Below are positions 48,508-60,239 of a stretch of DNA of 64,000 nt, one piece after another. The DNA is from Neurospora intermedia (Eukaryota > Ascomycota > Sordariomycetes > Sordariales > Sordariaceae). The notes below the pieces were generated by a model. That model did not search any database. It saw nothing but the letters and a program-made list of their open reading frames with translations, and was not told the origin of the DNA. The translations under genes were made by a program, and so were the position numbers. Location of the stretch: NCBI GenBank assembly GCA_037102815.1, contig BTPP01000003.1, forward strand, positions 2,666,001-2,730,000, written 5' to 3'. Every line of letters begins with the position of its first letter. The first letter of the stretch is position 1.

Positions 48508-51500
48508 ATTGAATACCGTGGTACCCCACCATACAATGTCGTCGAATGTGTTATGAAGGTCGGAGAGATGAGCGATAGCTGCTGATAAGGCTTATACGTA
48601 TGTATCGCGGCGTATTGTATCGTATCGTAGTAATGCTACTCAATCGGTGTTTTGAATTCGAAGTCTATGATGTGACTCTCTTTTGCAACTGTCGCCCACG
48701 AAATCGACGGTGTTCTTGGATGGATTTCTCTCAAGTACTGATTACAGCAGCAAAATGATTCAAGCTATTAGTCGTTGTAGGTGTGTGACAAGAAGATGTT
48801 CGAGGAAAGGTGGGAGACGGTGAGGTGTGGTGGTGGCGGTAGTAGTAAAGGGCCTTTAACAATGGAGGAATGAAACCAAAGCAGGGCAAGCGGGATCGAC
48901 TCGAATGGATGGGCACGGGATGGGGTCTAGCAGCAACCGCCGTCCATATAACGAGAACAGAAACCCAGGTCCAGTATGGAAAAGGTATGGAAACGACTCA
49001 ATCCTGACAGGCAGCGTGGATTGAAGGGATGGGGGGGTGTGCGAAAAAGGATCAGGAGGTAGGTATTTGGAGCTCCAGGTTTGATCAGGTAAGGGTATGC
49101 GTGTATGAGAGAGAGGTGGACGAGTCTGATATGGGAGGGAAAGAGGCTTGAGAGGCCAACGGGGGCAACAAGGAAGCAGCACTGAAGGGTACTTGTTAGG
49201 TTTGACCGGAAGCAGCCTACACCCCATTCGCATCTACCTATATTGGGGATACTTTGGCTTGTCGCTACCGCAAAGCTGTGGACGGCAAAGTATCTTGACT
49301 GATCGAGATGGGGTCTCAGACGGAGGAAACGGGGAGACGGGGCAACGAGAGAACAATGGAGCACCTGAGCGCTTTCCTATCAGGAAACGGTGCTGTATGT
49401 ACTGTAGTTGCGGTACTTGGCCCCGTTCTCACCAAACGCTATACCGCCAGCTACCGACCTCACCGATACCCCGAATGCGGTGCCCAGCTGGCAACTGAGA
49501 AAGACGGGGCAGCCAGAGGGCGCCTCGCTCCGTTGTCATTGTCCTACTGCCAAAGTGTGCCGGAGCGGGATCGCCCCCGATGGTTCGCCTTGCTACCGAC
49601 AGCACCCCATCGAGTCCATCAAGTTCCAAGTGGCAGAGTCCTGATGTATTGTAATGCTCAGAATGCTGTAACGATAAGTGGGAGAGGGCCGGGATAGCGC
49701 CAGAGTCGAAGGGAAAAGGGACATGGGGTGTCAGCTTTGGCATGTCGTCAGGGACAACAGGGGCCAGGGTGGGAGGAGGAAACAGAAGACAGCGTCAGTG
49801 GGCACTCGCTCGACTGGACGAGGGACAAAGGGGACCAATGACTTAGGCCAGACCTCGAGCTGGAGTGGGGCTTTCATGGGTGCTGCCTCGACCAGTTGGG
49901 GGACTTGAACGATCATGGCGAACCCTCCTGTTTGTGACTTCCAACCCACGTTGGCAAGGTAGGATGGGCATCCGGCGTTTCCTAGCGACTTGTAAGCTGC
50001 CTTGGTGCCACGGGTGCCTGGCTGAGCGCCCGAATGCTGTGTCAGGACTGGTTCGACAGTCCTTGATTTCCCAGCGGCCAGAATGTGCCAAAGGCTCGCG
50101 AGACAGTACATGGCAGGTAGATCCAAGCATCCCAACTTCAACCATGAGCCGATTAAGCGTGAGCTCGTTGCAGGAAACGATGTTACCGTACCTTGAGCGG
50201 CCTTCAAGGGGCCTGCGCTGAGTCAGTGACTGTAGCTGTTTCCCACCCACACAGAGCTATCGAAGTAGTGGCTGAGAGCACCTGGCCGACCGGATGTCGC
50301 GAAGTGCCTTGGCCGCCATGAAAACAGATGGCCCCAGCGGTGGCTACGTATAGCGCGGATGTACGCTGAAAAGGTGGTGCAGTGATGTCGCTGGAACTGA
50401 GTGAGGAATGGCCTGCCAGACGATAGCTGGGGCATGTCCCGAGTTGCTTGACTCGACTGAGCGTCGGATGGGCAAAGTCCCGGTCGAGGGAGGGGGTATC
50501 TGGGGGTGTCTGTCAGAAGCATTGCCAGAAGGGGAATCGGTCAATCGGGAGGGACAGTTGACGATGATTGGGTGCCGGGCTCTGGAGAGTACCTAGTTGG
50601 AGCTGATGGAGCCAGAGCTCTGGGGGTAGCTGGGAACTCGAGCTTCCCTTGCTCGTCAATGCTATCCCATTCCTCCCATGTCGACAACCTGAACAAATGC
50701 ATTATTGACGCGGGGGTGAGATCAAGCAACACTGCTCAGAGCTTTGGGAAGACTCAGTGAAGTATGAAGACCTCAAGTATTGTCAGGGCCCATGATAAAC
50801 CACCTCTCGACTGATGTATTGGAACTTGGCTGATTTGAGTTCGATGGAACAATCGGGATGTACATGTATGTACTACGTACTTACCTCGGAGCAGGTGCAA
50901 GGTCGACAGATTTGATCCAAGCTCGTCCCCCTAACCGGAAAAAAAAAAAAAAAAAAAAAAAAGGAAAAAAAAAAAAAACCCTTTTCGGGTACTATTCACA
51001 TGGACGATCAGCGCAACTAAAGGTGCCAGCTTTTCTGTCATCGGCGAGCCAAGCAGCGAGATCTGAGAAGCTGCACGCACTTTGGCACCTTACACGGCTC
51101 TTACCTTAAGCTGGAGCAATTGAGGGGTGGATCCTTCCTCGACAGTGGGTTTGTGGGGTCAAGGGTTCCCGCGAACGATGTCATGGCAAAAGCGGCAGTC
51201 CCAATCCAGGCGAGTCCACTTTCTCCTCCGTCGTCCACTCAGCGATCCTCGTCCCTTGCAAACACAGAGATTACCACCTAGCGTCCCGCTCCCGAACTGA
51301 CAGGAAGCTATCAGCGAGCCGTTTTCGCGATATGGCAGCTCAGTTTTCGCTTCAGGTTGGGAAGCAGTTGCTCTTCCGAAAGTTGACAAAAATGATAGAA
51401 CCAGAACTAGGTACGTTTTTCTTTGTCTTTCTGGGTTTGAGTCCAGCTCTCTCCTCCTTCGGTTTGCCACGATCCGCTCGCTCGTCCTCCATTTCGACAT

Positions 51501-54438
51501 CCGATTCTAGAATGTTTCGTTCTGCCGCCGAGGTGGAGTACCGTGATGGAAACCTAGGACATGGGCAGCAGCCAGAGAGAGGTTTGGAAGCACATCACCA
51601 GAACCAGGGAAAGTTGCGTCTCTCAGATGAGACCTTCCACAGCACCAGCTGACCCAGGCTTCTCTTCATTTCCAAACAACCTCGTTTTCCAGACAAGTGG
51701 GCATCCTTAACGAAGTGGGCTGTGACGACCACCGATAGTTCCTCTCTCAGTCTGCATGAGGTGTGGTACTCCCATCTAATGTACATTTCGACAAATCTAG
51801 GCCTAAAGGACTCAACGCACAATGTCAAGCTTCAAGAGAGCCACCTTCGCATGTGCCGTTGTACCCTCTTATTTGCCTATCTACAGTGGGTACCTAATTT
51901 ATACAGTTTCGTACTGTATGTGTCAGAGACACAACCTGATCACGGAAGGCTTATGACAAGCCAGTTCCAGGCACATGACTTGAGATCTATGACACACCCC
52001 GCTCCAAGCATACCTCTCGCATGACGAGTACAGGACATATATCCCGGCTGTTACAACCTGTCACAACCTGACTCGAGTATAACAAAAGGCGCGCGGGTTC
52101 GCTACCTAGGCAATCCTGCTTCTCGACAACGAAAGGACATGTACCTTACAAATGTGTCTGTTCGCGTATCGTTTGAAGGGATGATACATATACGCGGCGG
52201 GACTTCCGAAACAATTTGACAAAATGACACGAAACTTGAGCTTCAAAAGCTAAGGTCAGCTAGTGTACATTATCAGCCTACACGTGTATATAGTATCTGT
52301 CGTCGAACACTTCCCTTGGATCTTGGATATCGACAACCTCCAGTCTCGATCGAATACCTGGGGGCTTCTGCGCGCCAAGCTTTCTTTCCCCCAGACATTC
52401 TGATAATGTAGTGGGTGATGAACGTCTGAGCAAGTTCCTTATTATAGGGCACATCAGAGATCCTGTCATGAACTATGGTAAATTACTAGTAGGCAAGACA
52501 GTAGAATGCATGACTATACAGTACATAAACTTCCACTAGAATTTGAATGTTGAATTTGGACACCAAGAAAAATATTTCAAGAAACTTAGCATAAGTACTT
52601 TACCTCCTAGCAAAATGAAATGTGTAAGGGGCAAAGAATGCTTGACGCCTACAATCCTCCAAGTACTCAGACTGCGCAGATTTTTAGCGGTAGCACCCGA
52701 CAGTAGCATCCATTGCCAGCTGCCCAGATTTCCACGTCCAAACCCACTATCAACCCACTACATACAGCATGTACGCTACAGCACGGCTATGTGCGTATGG
52801 TAGTGTACTTAGTAAGGTGTAGGTAGGTACCTTACCTTAGGCTACCTATGGTTTGTCAATCTTACCTGCCCGGCGGCCCCATATAACTTGCCGTTACATT
52901 CCATCGTGCTTCGCGCAGCCCCGCTTGGTCGGATGACGGATTACAGCAAGCAGAGTAGCAATGCATGGAAGCATCTTCGATAGATTCTCTATCGCTTCAA
53001 GTTGCTCTTGATGTTCTTTTGACTGTGGGTATTCCTTTTGCACATGTACCCTATTGTAAAGAACAGCAACCTGCTATGGTAGTATGAGCCGTCAGGTCCT
53101 TTTAGTGTAGTGTAAATGATGAGTTCGTTCATCCATCGCGAAGTGGGGAAAATATATTTGTTGTGTGAGGAGGAAAGCTTCTGGAACTGAAGTAATCCAA
53201 TTTGACAAAACCGAATATAGGTACTCATTCTAAGGCGGTATCACATCAAAGCTTAGTAAGCAATGACCCCAAACTCAACAGCAAGCAGGACAATTTGCCA
53301 GTCAGAAGACTTATATAAGTCATGTCATCGAAAGCTTTGGCACCGGGCAGCGTAAGGGTTTAATGTAGGTATGTATATATCTCAGCTATACGTTACGAAG
53401 GATATTCCCCAGCCTACCTCAGAACTTGACACAATTACCCTCTCAAAGCCTTCTACCTGTGTGCATTTGTTGTCCCTCTGTGGCGGCTATCTAACCTCAA
53501 TAAGCTCAGCCGACCTTCACGTCCGGTCCTTCAGTCGTGTTCAAGGCTAAAGAAGTGCGCTACTAGGTACCTAGCTTCCATCTGTCTGCTTGTCACCTTG
53601 TCTACTTTCATCACATCTCGTTCATTCGATTTTCACAGAAGAAATTCTCGCTCACCGCCAAAATCAAATGAAAACGAAAAAAAGATAAACCCTTGTGTTT
53701 TTGTTAGACCTCTGTCCATGTCGCAACGATAATGAAAAGGTGATGAGAGCTACGCTACTACCCTTGTACCCTTTACTGTCCATTCTCGGATCGGGTTCGG
53801 ATCGGTCTCGGGGCCATCCCATGTATGTAGCTAGCTAGTGTAGTTGACGGCAGGTTCATTACACGGGTGACTTACCCGGTACAGTTTTGTACATTTCAGG
53901 CTTGGTGTTACTCTGAACTCATCATGTTAGTTGTTCTAGCTTTAGTGTCGTAATATACGTACCCGCGGGCTGAAATCGATTCATCGTATCACTGTCTAAA
54001 ATGTCGTGGACAGCATACTGAGGAAGGGCGCTTACTGCATAGACTTGGAAGGAAGTTCGATGATGGACATTTTGTGAAATACCTAATCCATGATACTTCC
54101 ACTGGCATGAACCATGGGATAATGCGATCTTCATCCCAGCTATGGACATGTTGAGCGCCTTGTGTAAGTAAAGCTAAATTGTAGGGTATCGAAATCCACA
54201 GACTTAGCTGCGCAACCTTAGGCTGTGATCACGTCCTCTGCTGCCATGCCAAGTAATTCTGAACAGAGGACAATAAAGCGGCGCAACAATAACGCAGAGC
54301 AGTGGCCATCTCGACTTCATCAACAACGGGGCTGATAAGGCGCCGGTGACAACAATCGTAACGCAAAGGGGAATCATTATTCAAGATGGCTTTACCAAAT
54401 GCATTAGAGTAATCCAACCAATCGACCAGATCGCCCGT
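48508..54438. other. Large gene-poor region (5.9 kb)
   Basis: The longest stretch without a supportable gene. Several frames of 100-160 codons exist around 49.1-50.3 kb on both strands, overlapping each other, and a 106-codon frame lies at 51332-51652, but none shows a domain, codon bias or splice partner that I trust. The right part (51.7-54.2 kb) is AT-richer and holds many TAGGTACC-like motifs (for example 52805-52850 and 53560-53580). Purine/A homopolymers lie at 50939-50978. No transposon ends or ORFs recognised. Confidence 0.45.
50939..50978. repeat. Two adjacent A homopolymers (24 and 14)
   Basis: A run of 24 A (50939-50962), GG, then 14 A (50965-50978) in non-coding DNA. It is preceded by CTAACCGG. 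No retro-element body or target-site duplication was seen beside it. Confidence 0.85.
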
Positions 54439-55701
54439 TCACTTCAACTGGCGCAGAATTTCCGTCAAGAAGTCCTCAAAACTCAGCGTAATGTACCCAT
54501 CGCGATCATCATCATACTTCTTGAACACATCCGTCATGCGCTTCAGGCTGATGCAAGCCTGCACAAAGAGATCGAAGCTCATGACGCCGTCGCCGCGCTT
54601 GTCGTACGTGCGAAAGAGAAGCTCGACAAAGCGCGGGCTGAGCCGGTAGCGAAACGCCACCAGTGCGTTGTTGAACTCGTCCAAGCTGATGTTGCCAGAC
54701 TTGTCCATGTCGAAGCGATCGAACAGCGTCCGCCAGGAGGCCAAGAAGGACCAGAGTCCGCAAAACTCCTCAAACCCGATGGTACCGCTGCGGTCGCTGT
54801 CGAACATGCGGATCATCATGCGGACGGTGTGCGGGTCAAAGGCAGTCCAGTCCCCGTTGACGAGCGCCGCGGAGAGTTCTCGTTCGGAGAGCTGGCCGGT
54901 ACCTGGAGAAAAGGCGCGCGGGGCGGTTAGAATGCGGTTATGTATGAGAGGTGGGTGGGTATGCCAGCGGAGCACTCACCATCCTTATCGACGGCCCTGA
55001 ATAGGGGAAGAAGAGTCGGGTCGGCGCCATCGCGAGTCGTCGGGCTCGGGGGCGGTCGCGAAGAGACCGGGGGGAGGTTATGATGAGCGGGCCGGCTGCC
55101 GGTCGCCGAGGGAGGCGGGCTCATGCCGTAGCGGTCTGGTGGTGGTCCTTGCTGCATTCTCGGTGATAGTCGGTGCGGGTCTGCTGAGCCGGAAGCGTAG
55201 TGATTCTGAGTGTATGCGTTTTGATGATATGCGTTCTGATTGTATGTGTTTTGACGCTGGGGATCGTACGTGTTCTGGCGCTGGTCGAAGCCGGTGTTGC
55301 GATGTTCGACGGGGCGGGGAGGTGGTGGTTTCGTCTCGTAGCGCGCTGTGGTAGGAGACTGCTGAGGCGGAGCCGGTGAAGTGCCTTGCTGTGAACCGGA
55401 GATGGGATATTAGCATACGACCCAGCTGGACGCCATCTCGTCGCGTTGAAGCTGGAGAGAATTAGGTTGCTCACTCTTGGTTCCGGCTCGGCGAATCTTG
55501 GGAGCAGAATGTCAGCAGGCGATCAGTTTACACGTTTACAGGCTAAGAAGGAGCTGTATGATTTGGCGACGGGTGCGGGGCTCTCCGTGCCTCTCCAGGG
55601 GATATGCAGTGTAGGGGGAGGTATACGCGGGATAGGTCGCAGGAAAAAGGGCATACACACCTGGGGAGCTCGTCCGGGTTGTAGGATCTGTTGTAGGCCA
55701 T
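54439..55701 (-). CDS. Penta-EF-hand calcium-binding protein (PEF1/ALG-2 type)
   Basis: Calcium sensor of the penta-EF-hand family, as yeast Pef1 and human ALG-2/peflin. Exons 55661-55701, 55475-55496, 54980-55388 and 54439-54902 give 311 residues. The N-terminal ~145 residues are disordered, rich in Pro, Gln, Asn and Tyr, with repeated NTY/NAY-Q-N units, as in peflin. Five EF-hand loops follow: DKDGTGQLSERE, DSDRSGTIGFEE, DMDKSGNISLDE, DKRGDGVMSFDL and DDDRDGYITLS. The first three look well suited to bind calcium; the fourth and fifth are weaker. The second exon is only 22 nt (FAEPEPR). Introns are 164, 86 and 77 nt. The gene is divergent from the ChaC gene with 1.6 kb between starts. Confidence 0.94.
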
Positions 55702-57326
55702 GGCTGTGTCAATCAAGAGCTTGCAAGTTGTTGCCTTCAATATCGCCGGTCGCCGTCGCAAACAAGGTCAGGGTGAGTTATCGGGCCAAGGCGGGGGAGT
55801 CGGGCTGCGGAGATGGTGAAGGGAGGATTGACGGGACAGCAAAGGAGAGCGTCGAGGAGAGAGACACCGGCTGATGAGGGTATCTAGTGTAATGTAGGTT
55901 GGTAGTAGGGAAAAGGACTGGAAAGGAGTAAAGGAGTCGGTGATGGGTAGAGTAGGTCGCTGGATCAGACCCCGTTTCTAGGTTACAGAAAAGCAGTGAG
56001 ATTAACTTATTTTCCTAGACACCTACCTACCTTATCCACGTATGAGGTATGGGGATGTACTGGGCAATCCGTAATTTAGGTAGTTACGTGCCCAATTGCC
56101 TCAGCCGCAACGCCAGACCGCAACCGCAATGTTGGTTCAGAGACTAGAGTGCTTCACGGTTCAGGGTACAAAGTATCAGAATCCCAGAGGGAAGGAAGAT
56201 CGGAAGGATCTCGGATTCGTTCTGGAGGATCCGAGTCTGTCGGTCGGGAAAAGGCACGAGCTTCTGAGAGCTCAACTTTCCCCTTCTCAAATCCTCCAAT
56301 TTAGTTCCATTCCACAATTCCACATGGGTCCGTTGACCCGTTCAACGTGGTCCAACGCTATCGTGCCTCATCGGGCTAGTTGAGGGTCCTCTGTGGAGTT
56401 TGCTCGTTGTGCGGTGTATTCCGTCCGTATTGTGTGTGATCCGCACTAGAATTCGTAACATCGAGGAGGCCAAGACGACTGGGCGTTGCTTGGAGCGTCT
56501 TGTCTTGGATGTCGGTAGCAGTCTCGTCTGTCTGTATGGTGGCCAGATGTTCCTATAGGCATGATGCGGTGAAATGTTACCTACTCTCAGTTGGCCATGA
56601 GAATCGTATCGGAGCTGGATTTGCTATCGGGCATGAAGCCATGACATTTCAAGGACATAAACTCTATTGTGGTTTTTCATGCATTGTAGTCTAAACGCTC
56701 TTTTTACCACCAGCCCAGCAGGGCGGTGCTACACCGGAACCGCGAATTTTGGCCGGAAGATTGTTGTTTACGTTTCATGAAGCGGGTGCCTGCCCATCAA
56801 GACACAGAAATACCTCACTGATGGAAGTGCTGGCGGTGGGAATGATATCAATGCATGCCGCGCGAGCCGGTGTTGTTTGCGTAGATATGGACAGTAAGTA
56901 TCCTTCAAACACTATAGTAACCGGCCTAAATTTATCGCTGGCTCATGGATGAGATCTGAAGATGCGATATGGGAAAGTGCATAGAATTGTTAGTGACGGA
57001 GCTTCAAATGCATGCATTTGGGCGCGGGACACTGTAGCGGCTTTCATCTCGCTAACACACTCTGTGGGCTATCTGTAGAATGTCCTGAAACACTGCTATT
57101 CCCCTAACCCTCGGAATTCATTTTGTCTGGTTTGCGAAACACACAACTCCGAAGGTTCCCTTTACTTGTGGACTGGCTCTCCTAGAAATACATAACCACA
57201 TGTTAACACCAAAGAGTTTAATAACAGAAACTTCTGAGAACTGGGTATAGACTGTCCGTCTCCTTAACCCTTTTGTAAATCTTGCTTACCTACCTTGCAA
57301 CTTGCTTCAAAGCGGAGAGCAAAGAA
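55702..57326. other. Divergent spacer between the EF-hand and ChaC genes
   Basis: About 1.6 kb; contains CCTACCTACC-type motifs near 56020 and 57290. Short frames only; no gene supported. Confidence 0.5.
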
Positions 57327-58706
57327 ATGTCGGCCCAAGAACCTCCAAGCAAGCAAGATGAGTTCTGGATATTTGGCTACGGGTAAACCGCCTCATTAAC
57401 CATACCGCCTTTACACTCCGGAAGTCTCATTCTAGTCACGGCAACTAACCGATCCTTATAGAAGTTTGATCTGGAAGCCGCCGCCACATTTTGGTACATA
57501 TCTCTACACCTTCCCCCTTGTCGTTTTACGAGACGGAGGCGCTGTTCTGTTCGAACATGTCCGGTCCCCATCTCGAAATCCCCAACTCACATAGCTCTTA
57601 TCCGTCGACCTTGGCGTTCTGCTGGCGTCTAGATACAGACTGACCGAGGTATCAAACATTGTCTAGATAGAAGAATCCCGGGCTGGGTCGAAGGCTACGT
57701 ACGCCGGTTCTGGCAGGTATGTCCTGGCTGGAGTATTTCCACTTCATGGTTTCTCTCGGTGCCTTTGAGCAACTTTCTGCTGTGTGTTTACACGTGCTTC
57801 GAATGCTAACTGTCTATAGGCGAGGTAAATATTCTCATTAGTACTCGGACGACTAGAATCTCTAATTGTATCCTTGAAAGTGCAATTCTCCCCCCTCTGC
57901 CCGCTCAAGTAATAAGACATATCCCGGAGCACTTACCCTACACAAACTTCGCCTTCAACCCTTTGATCCCCATCTCGTCAAAAGCCCGTTTTTGATCTTC
58001 CAAAACCATTTCGTCTGACCGCTAACCCTTCCTCTCTCTGTTCCCCCCGAGTAGTGAAGACCACCGTGGCACTCCCTCCGCACCCGGCCGCGTCGTCACC
58101 CTGATCGAGCGCTCCTACTGGGCCTCGCTCGCCGATCGCCACGACTCGGCGCCCGCCAAGGTCTGGGGCGTGGCCTACCGAATCAAGGCCGACCGCGTCG
58201 CCGAAGTCAAGGAGTACCTCGACATCCGGGAGATTAACGGGTATACGATTCACTGGACCCCGTTCCATCCAGCCTCCGACGTAGACCCTGCCTTGCTCCC
58301 TCCAGCGCAAAAGGGTCCCATCCAGACCCTGGTTTATATCGGTACGCCCGACAACGCCCAGTTTACGGGACCGCAGGACCCGCAGGAGCTTTCCGAACAC
58401 ATCTATCGGAGCAAAGGGCCGAGCGGTCTGAACCGCGATTATCTGTGGGGGTTAGAGAAGGCCTTAGATGAGCTAAGTCCTGAGAGCAGCGATGAGCACG
58501 TGAAGGACCTGTCAAACCGGGTGAGGGCGGTGGCCGCGCGATATAAGAGTGAAGGAAAGGCCGACCCGACCGACGAGACTGATGTCGCGACCGAGGTGAT
58601 CGAGGTAAACGGAACAACAGAAGCGACACACGACGAGCACCACCACCACCAGTTCAGAAGAGCTGGCAGCGTAGATGAGCAGGAGGAAACCGAGAAAACA
58701 TCATAG
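57327..58706 (+). CDS. ChaC-type glutathione-specific gamma-glutamylcyclotransferase
   Basis: Cytosolic enzyme that splits glutathione into 5-oxoproline and Cys-Gly. Exons 57327-57382, 57462-57493, 57667-57716, 57820-57824 and 58055-58706 give 264 residues. The substrate-binding FGYGSLIW motif is at residues 16-23 (split by the first intron), then DRRIPGWVEGYVRRFWQ, SEDHRG and APGRVVTLI, all hallmarks of ChaC. The expected catalytic Glu is Glu107 in REINGY. The fourth exon is only 5 nt (GCGAG). Without it the frame meets a stop at the next acceptor; with it the conserved FWQ-A-SEDHRG reads through. It is flanked by a good acceptor (GCTAAC branch, TATAG) and a GTAAAT donor. The C-terminal tail (after about residue 210) is acidic, with a short His run. 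Confidence 0.93.
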
Positions 58707-59334
58707 ACGGAAAGAAGTCCGAAGAAGACCCCATAGGGAAGTCCGCAAACCTCTCATTTTTCAAAGGACAACATAGGAGGATGCTTTCTCCTCCACCAAC
58801 CACTCTAGCTTTTTCCCCAGCGCATATCCCCGTTGGCAAGTTTGGCTCTATTAGCCCGCAAATTGCTGTCTTTCGATACCTCGCTCATGCCCATGCCTTA
58901 CGAGATCATTCAATCATATCGTCGTTACCAGCCACACACAATTTCCTATCCACCCGGTGATTCAGCCTCCATCTCCATCTCATCCACTTGCTCTTGCGCT
59001 TCGTCCTCGCCGTCTATGGGAATCAGGATTACAAGCTCCCACGTTTGTCGGGAACGAAGAAGGGGTATTAATCAATGCCAAAGGAAAGTAAAATCGGACG
59101 GTATCGGCGGTTCGAGAAGTCGCTCAGCAGCTCTCTGATCCTGGAAAAAGACATGCTGTAGGGTATCGGTTTCTGTTCGTCGGGAGTGACGCACGAGGTG
59201 TTCTTCCATGCAACACAAGCTCTGATCGCTGACCTTTAGTCAAGTATCCGCAACGTTGCGTCATGTGCCGCCTGCTAATTCAGGTCGCCGCACTCTCCCA
59301 TCAAGCTAGCACGAGGTTTGGCGCGAATCGCCGC
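58707..59334. other. Convergent 3' spacer between the ChaC and RRM genes
   Basis: About 630 nt between facing stops; no gene seen. Confidence 0.55.
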
Positions 59335-60239
59335 TTAGTACTGACCCTGGGGAGGGTACTGCTGGCCCTGCTGGGAGGGGTCGGCAGGGTAGCCGCCATA
59401 GGGAGCTGCGTATCCTTTACCTCATCAGTATCAAATTCCCATTTGGTTTTCTTGGAGATCGGGGTGTCTTGCTTACCCTGCTGCTGGCCGCCGTTGTAGC
59501 CCTGCTGGGGGTTCTGGCCGTAGCTACGCTGACCGTAGGAGGACTGCTGGTAGCCGCCCTGGCCACCGTACTGCTGGCCGCCGTAACCACCGCCGCCGCC
59601 CTGGTAGCCGCCGCCCTGGTAGCCGCCGCCGCCTTGGTAGCCACCACCGCCCTGGTAGCCACCGCCGCCCTGGTAGCCGCCGCGACCACCATAGCCGCCA
59701 CCGCCGCCGCCCTGACGGAAGCCGCCGCCACCGCCGCCGGTAGCACGGTCAGAGGCCTTGTCAACACGAACTCTGCGACCGTCAAATCTAGTTTGGAGTG
59801 TCAGCGTCCGCTCAATGTTGATCTTCCAAATCGGGGAACTTACTCCTGACCGTCCATGTTGGCAATGGCGTTCTCGGCATCAGCATCGTTGCCGTAGCGG
59901 ACGAAGCCGAAGCCACGGCTGCGACCGGTGTCACGGTCCTTCACGACAACCTGAATAGAGCGAAAAAGGCAGATTAGCACTGGGGCGTTCTTACTTATGG
60001 TGTCATTGGCAAGGGCTGACTTGCATGCCGAAGTCGGCAAGCAGGTCTTGTAGTCTGGATGTGGTGATAGAACTTACGGCTTCCTCAACAACACCGAACT
60101 CCTCGAACTTGGCACGGAGCATGTTATCGTCCGTGTTCCACGAGAGGCCTCTGCGAATTGTTAGCTGTGAATGGGACGTGAAAGATGTGTCATGAAGACG
60201 CGGCACATGGAATACACACCCAACGAAGAGTTTAGCCAT
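59335..60239 (-). CDS. Glycine-rich RNA-binding protein with one RRM
   Basis: Small RNA-binding protein of the GRP/CIRBP type. Exons 60220-60239, 60078-60150, 59844-59950, 59477-59787 and 59335-59414 give 196 residues. The RRM fills the N-terminal ~80 residues: RNP-2 is LFVGGL and RNP-1 is RGFGFVRY, with [15 protein letters not shown] between them and [11 protein letters not shown] closing the domain. The remainder is Gly-rich with repeated GGYQGGGG units, then a Tyr/Gln-rich end ([12 protein letters not shown]) resembling prion-like, phase-separating tails. Intron lengths are 69, 127, 56 and 62 nt. The gene has four introns in under 1 kb, and the first exon is 20 nt. Related fungal genes respond to cold and stress; no regulatory site was identified here. 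Confidence 0.95.

Noticed and set aside
49731-50250. Overlapping 158- and 135-codon minus-strand frames
   Set aside because: They overlap each other and plus-strand frames of similar length in GC-richer DNA; no domain or codon pattern supports coding.
54346-54930. 194-codon plus-strand frame
   Set aside because: It is the antisense shadow of the EF-hand gene's last exon, whose five calcium loops fix the coding strand.
59469-59849. Ala/Val/Leu-rich plus-strand frame resembling a membrane protein
   Set aside because: It is the antisense reading of the Gly-rich repeats of the RRM protein.
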